Assembly: GCA_002914805.1 (NCBI GenBank)
Contig: JXTB01000135.1
Location: forward strand, 1-64,000
Source: Parasponia andersonii
Taxonomy: Eukaryota; Streptophyta; Magnoliopsida; Rosales; Cannabaceae
DNA: 64,000 nt
Direction: 5' to 3'
A program made the translations under genes and the position numbers. This document shows positions 59,105-64,000 of the stretch, piece after piece; the first letter of the stretch is position 1, and each line of letters starts with the position of its first letter. The notes below the pieces were generated by a model, which worked only from the letters and a program-made list of their open reading frames with translations, had not been told where the DNA came from and did not search any database.

Positions 59105-59990
59105 AAAAATGGCAACAAGCTATAAACCAAGAAATGAAATTTATGTATTCCAATTCTATCTAGGAATTTATAGATCTACCTGAAAATATCAGGCCCATTT
59201 GATGTAAATGGATTTATAAAAAAAAAATGCAGATGGAAAAGTTGAAACGTTCAAGGCTAGGTTAGTAGCAAATGGTTATACCCAAAAAGAGAGAGTTAAT
59301 TATAAAGAGACTTTCTCATCAATAGGCATGCTTAAATTTATATGTATCCTCTTATCTATTGCTGCATGTTTAGACTATGAAATATGATAAATGGACGTTA
59401 AGACAGCTTTTTTGAATGGCTATATTGAAAAAAACATCTATGCAATCAAAAGTTTTTGTAGCTAAAGGCCAAGAGCAGAAAGTCTACAAGCTGTTTAGGT
59501 CCATTTATGGACTTAAGCAAGCTTTAAGATCATGAAATCTAATATTCGATGAGATGATCAAGTCAAATAGTTTCGATCAAAATGTTGATAAACCTTGTAT
59601 ATACAAGTACATCAAAGACAAGAAAGTAGTCTTCCTAGTTCTTTATGTAGATGCTATTTTGCTCATTGAGAATGATGTAGAAATATAATCTAATGTAAAG
59701 AAGTGGCTAGCCGAGAAATTTCAACTGAAAGATTCAGGATAAGCAAGTTATGTGCTTGAGATCTAGATTATTTGATATCGCAAGAACAGACTTTTGGCAC
59801 TATCTCAAGCATCTTATATTGATAAGGTGCTCATTCGTTTTTCGATACAAAACTCCAAGAAATGACAGTTATCTTCTTAACATAGAGTTATCCTTTCCAA
59901 AAAACAATATCCCAAGATACCTAAGAGAAAGAGGATTTGAGATAGGTTCTTTATGCATCTACAGTTGGCAGCCTTATATATGTCATGTTA
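59105..59990 (+). pseudogene. Copia reverse transcriptase, broken
   Basis: Recognisable pieces are KWIYKKKMQMEKLKRSRLG-like and VAKGYTQKE-like sequence (59200-59290), VKTAFLNGYIEK (59398-59435), KLFRSIYGLKQA (59490-59525) and LYVDAILLI (59641-59667). The catalytic YVDD has become YVDA, so even apart from the stops it would be inactive. Confidence 0.8.
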
Positions 59991-60625
59991 TGTACTAGGC
60001 CTGATATATGCTACGCAATAGGGATAGTCAGTAGTTTTCAATCAAATCCAGGATTAGATTACTGGATAACAATAAAGCATATTCTCAAGTATCTTAGGAG
60101 AACGAGAAACTATACATTGGTTTATTCAAGTCAGGACTTAATTCTTACTAGTTATACTGATTTTGATATTAAATCAGACAAAGATACTTGAAAGTCGACA
60201 TTTGAGTCAATGTTCACCCTTGGTGGTGGGCCATTGTCTAGAAAAGTATTAAACAATCTAGCACAGCAGATTCTACTATGGAAGTAGAATACATAGTAGC
60301 TTGTGAAGTAGCTAAAGAAGCAATTTGGCTCATAAAATTCTTTATTGATTTCGAAGTTATTCCAAATATGGATAAGCCATTGACTTTATACTACGACAAC
60401 AATGGAGCAATAGCAAATTCAAAAAAATCAAGAAGTAAGAGAGGAAAGCATATAGAGAAGAATTATCATCTTATTAGAGAGATAGTACATCGACGAGACA
60501 TGATAATTATGAAGATAGCATCTGAAAAGAATATTATTGATCATTTTACAAAAACGCTTCCAACAAAGATTTTTGAGAGTCACCTGAAAGGTTTAGGATT
60601 GAGAGACATGTCTCACCTGTTTTAG
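59985..60625 (+). pseudogene. Copia RNase H region
   Basis: RPDICYAIGIVSSFQSNPG and HILKYLRRTRNYTLVYSS (59985-60191) are followed, after a frame break, by EYIVACEVAKEAIWLIKF and LYYDNNGAIANSKKSRS (60278-60625). The last frame ends just before the polypurine tract with a C-terminus similar to related copia elements (FESHLKGLGLRDM). Confidence 0.88.
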
Positions 60626-60628
60626 GAC

Positions 60629-60638
60629 AAGTGGGAGA
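60629..60638 (+). other. Polypurine tract of the copia element
   Basis: AAGTGGGAGA lies directly before the 3' LTR start, the standard plus-strand priming context (GACAAGTGGGAGATT) of this group. Confidence 0.85.
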
Positions 60639-60639
60639 T

Positions 60640-62247
60640 TATTAGGGTTTATGTCCTAAAAATATGTATATTTTGGATATTTGCTAAATTAATAAAATGA
60701 CATTTTTCTATTTGAATTTATACATAATTTGTATGTCTTTAAAAATCAGAAAATTCCTAATTAATTTATGTGACCATAAATTTAGCATATAAGTATTATA
60801 TGCACGAGGAATAAATTTATGGATAATAAACTAAACATAGTCCGTAATAATTAATTAAAATTTTAGATCTTTAATTAAATATTATTAGTATAGTCTATTG
60901 ATATTGAGAATGTAATAGTCTTATCCAAACTATTGATGTGTTGACATCATAATAGAGGTACTTCATATACTTTGATTATATAGGATTGGACCAGACATGA
61001 TTTGAATCTCACATAAATTCCGTTAACTGTCGAAAGTTCAAATAATGTCACTAGATGATCATATGTAAATCAATTTTAATCCTGAACAGTTATAGACTTT
61101 TATTTATAATATAATATTCTTTAACATATTTGTTAAAAGTTTTTTTTAAACAGATCAAAATACTTGTATCTTGGGAGCACGATTAGATGAGTAGCTAAGA
61201 ATATAGCTTACAGTTATGAAATCCATTCTGTCCATTAGGAAGCTAAAAAGATGATTCTCTTATATATTGATTCAGGACTTGAACAGTTTGAATACTTAAT
61301 TTATAATAGATTTATAAATTAATTGTTCATTGGAGAATCAAAGGTATATAAGGATAAAGATATAATAGGAGAGGTAAACAGAACATGACCTAGTTCCAAT
61401 TATGAATTATCTATAGAGAATTGAATTACATGAAGTGATTAAATCGATGACTGCTCATTATTTTATAAGTAAATTAATTTTGTAACTTCAAGAGTGCAAT
61501 TCCAAATTTTTAGTGAAGTAATACTAGAATTAATAAATTAGATAAATTAATTAAAGAATTTAATTAATTGTCATAATTTATTAGAGCTCGAATTACATGT
61601 GCATAGGTCCTCAATTCCATCTCTTACAAATACTGTATTGGATATTATATTATTTCTGTTACTGCACACTTTATCTAGATAAATTGTTTGTCTATAATAA
61701 TTAATAATTATTATTAATTAATTAATTTTGAATTAATTAATTTAAATTTATGGAGAGATAAGTTTCTTAATTTGTTTAAATTTTGAATTTAAAANTATAT
61801 ATATATATATATATTAATTTGATTAATATATTATTTGTTAAATAGTTTAATAAATATATATAAGGTGTAACCCAAGAAAAAAATATAGATACGCTATGTA
61901 TTATTTTCTACAGAGCTTCCATAACCTAAAGAGAAAAAGAAGAGAGTCTTTTTATTCTTTGTAGAACAAACTCTTATAATCTCAAGTGTTGAGAATATTA
62001 TAAGTGCTTAAAGTGTGAGTTTTGAGAGATGTACACAACGCTCATACTTCATCCAGTTATACTTGAGGCTTGGACTGTAATATCGTGGTTTAGAAGACAG
62101 AAAAGTTAGGATGCGCCGATAGACTACAAGAGGTATTAGATCTATTTTTTTTTTATGTTTTTATTTGCTATGAATTAATACTACGTACTAGTCAACTATA
62201 TTAAGAAAATTTTTTATTATTTCTAGATTAATCTTCCAATGCAAAAA
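60640..62247 (+). repeat. 3' LTR of the copia element (right end estimated)
   Basis: It begins TATTAGGG, where related elements have TGTTAGGG or TGTTGGG, so the terminal TG has mutated to TA. It is collinear with 51312-52438. Past the point of the 5' gap it continues through TA-rich sequence (one ambiguous base at 61795) and a transcribed-looking part (CTTTTTATTCTTTGTAGAACAAACTC, then CTACAAGAGGTATTAG). The right boundary near CCAATGCA is inferred because the 5' partner is missing. Confidence 0.75.
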
Positions 62248-63505
62248 TTGTTTAAAAATCAATCATGTATGCAATTATTCCTTTTTAATAATTTATGGTG
62301 GAATAGTATATAACTAAAGTCACTCGTACATGCCAGCAGGACATGAGATCGAAGGATCGAACTACCAAAAGAAGTGGTGGGCTAGCTTACCCCGCACCGC
62401 AGGTTGAAGGCATCCCATATATAGAAGACAAACTCCAATTTATATATGTCGATATATAGCCGTAGTGGATCGACGAGATATGTTCAGACTGAAAAAAATA
62501 ATATGGTCAGACAAGATTTTACCAATATTTTTCAGCTTAGATTTGCCTTTTAGCATATTAGGTCACCACTTTGCATGAGAAACAGAGCCAAATATATTGG
62601 GTCCCATAAAAGAGCTTTGTCCAAAAACATGTCATGCCAGCTATATATCTCTATCTTAGCTAGCTGACGATCATAAAGGTATTCCTTCATGCATGGTACG
62701 AGTTTTGAACGTGAACAATATAACCGGTTCAAGCTTCGCTAAACTTCATTACCACTCCCCCAAAAAAAATGGCGCTAACTTAGAATTTTACCACCGGAAT
62801 TTGGCAGGGTGATAAACTCTTTTTTACTCTACTAATTTTTCGGTTCTGTTAAAAAAAAATGATTTATTCTATGTTTTGCCCCCATGATCTCCTCTAAACT
62901 TATATAAAATATCTCAATATATCCAAGTAGCGAAAATAAATCATTTCTATACCAAGCAAACAGGTAAAAAATTATACGTGCCATAATTTTAGAGTGTTTG
63001 TTGAAAACATATATGTGAATTCTATATTTGAGACTAAAATACGTGAACTGACCTATTTGCCTAATAAAATGAGTTAATTAGTAATCAAAAGTAAAGTTGA
63101 AATTTTTAATAATTCAAACGCATTTAAAATCCCACCATTTATCAGGGCATATTAAAAGGGGAAAAGGAACCAAAAAGACTTTTAGTTTATATAATTTAAC
63201 AGTACACTTTTTTAAGTTGTTGTATTTTGGCAAGGATTATGTTAATTATTCGAAAATTATATAACTGTGGAGTATAATATTGGCAGTCAAACCAAACTAA
63301 TCAAAAGTCAAAAATCATGGTCGATAATGCGGTCTGCGGGGATTTCAGCTTTACTTTGACTAAAATAGCTCTCACATGCAGCGGCATGTAGGCGCATATA
63401 TGATAATAGATGCATCTGACATGCTTCCTACTAGCCACGACTAGCCTAATCATGTGACATCTGCCATATTGCCCGAGTTGCGTAAATCCCGGTTAACCAA
63501 TGTAC

Positions 63506-63551
<46 letters not shown>

Positions 63552-63553
63552 TA
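62248..63553. other. Intergenic DNA, no gene recognised
   Basis: Mixed-composition sequence without convincing frames. It ends in a TA tract (63508-63546) that borders a MITE. Confidence 0.5.
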
Positions 63554-63793
63554 GGATGCCAATCCAATAGTAATTTTTTTTCTTTTATGGGTTGGTAATT
63601 TTTTTTTAGCCGTTATTTCACCATTCATCAACTAATGGTAATTCAATGGTTATAATGAAATGAATAAAAAGACGTGCATCATTAATGTCTTTTCTCTCTC
63701 TTATTTTTTACAATAAAAAAATATGCATGCTAAATTTTCATTGGCCAAATTGATACCTATGCATAGGTAAAAAAAAAAAATCTACTGGATTGG
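63554..63793 (+). mobile_element. MITE family copy 5, best preserved, with a 10-bp target duplication
   Basis: It starts GGATGCCAATCCAATAG and ends CTACTGGATTGG, whose reverse complement CCAATCCAGTAG matches the start. Inverted repeats extend through poly(T)/poly(A). The flanks TATTATATTA at 63544-63553 and 63794-63803 are identical. Inside are ATTCAATGGTTATAATGAAATG, AAAAAGACGTGCATCATTAAT, AATATGCATGCTAAATTTTCATTGGCC and the palindrome ACCTATGCATAGGT. It is non-coding. Confidence 0.8.
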
Positions 63794-64000
63794 TATTATA
63801 TTATAGTATATCATTTTTTTTTTACAACAATTTATTTTTTTATCCATCTATAGTATTATTTTACTCAATTAAATTTTGACACATATATTTTTTTACGATA
63901 AAATTAAAAATATTAAATAATACATATTTATTATTATTTTGATATATAAAATTACTTTTATACTTTTTATTTTGACATTTTGTTCGATTTATATTTTGTG

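Larger units (their letters stand above)
51312..62247 (+). mobile_element. Decayed Ty1/copia retrotransposon with nested solo LTR
   Basis: The order is 5' LTR (from 51312, interrupted by an assembly gap), long AT-rich leader, gag, protease, integrase, reverse transcriptase, RNase H, polypurine tract and 3' LTR (from 60640). Integrase before reverse transcriptase marks it as Ty1/copia. Stops and frameshifts are frequent throughout. A 2.39-kb solo LTR of another family sits in gag. The right end, about 62247, is an estimate. Confidence 0.88.

Noticed and set aside
1-64000. CRISPR array, operons, bacterial or phage genes
   Set aside because: No regularly spaced repeats with unique spacers and no operon-like gene clusters. 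The genes have introns and are of plant type.
1-64000. Functional tRNA or rRNA genes
   Set aside because: No full cloverleaf or rRNA core sequence was seen. The only tRNA-like matches are the primer binding sites and the fragment at 49604-49643.

Overview
This is an AT-rich stretch of plant nuclear DNA, most likely from a eudicot. The evidence is spliced genes with GT-AG introns, plant-type LTR retrotransposons (Athila, chromovirus and Ty1/copia), many small inverted-repeat elements and long (TA)n tracts. Four host genes can be read. They are a glutaredoxin-like gene with a C-terminal zinc-binding tail (minus strand, 8200-8973), a ten-exon ubiquitin-like/LRR gene (plus strand, 17398-21189), and two tandem six-coding-exon copies of ubiquitin-activating enzyme E1 (minus strand, 22529-28872 and 32372-37289). 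The rest is transposon-derived or unassigned.

Layout: 1-3697 is the 5' part of an Athila-like Ty3/gypsy element on the minus strand, cut by the window edge. 3.7-8 kb is AT-rich DNA with a MITE and a foldback element. 8.2-9.3 kb is the glutaredoxin-like gene with a GA-repeat leader. 9.3-15.2 kb has no gene and holds several MITEs. 15.2-17.3 kb is a 2.06 kb Mutator-like (MULE) element carrying a smaller MULE and a Tourist-like MITE; it ends 103 bp before the ATG of the LRR gene. 22.4-37.8 kb is the E1 tandem pair. 40.1-46.0 kb is a decayed chromovirus with both LTRs. 51.3-62.2 kb is a decayed Ty1/copia element; its 5' LTR runs into a 547-bp assembly gap and its gag is split by a solo LTR of another family with a perfect 5-bp target duplication. 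46-51 kb and 62.2-64 kb show no convincing gene.

Three of the host genes touch ubiquitin. Each E1 copy activates ubiquitin for the whole E1-E2-E3 cascade, and the LRR protein carries an N-terminal ubiquitin-like fold. I see no sign that the LRR gene is co-regulated with the E1 pair, so the proximity may be chance. The two E1 copies share every coding intron position, identical lengths for coding exons 2-6, a leader intron and a core promoter motif. They differ in a poorly conserved N-terminal tail and in which transposons sit in their introns. The best candidates for new biology are the nested MULE-type foldback elements. One lies in an E1 intron, where it would be transcribed as a hairpin of roughly 470-bp arms. 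There is also an approximately 180-240 bp MITE family, found five times here, mostly beside TA-repeat DNA.
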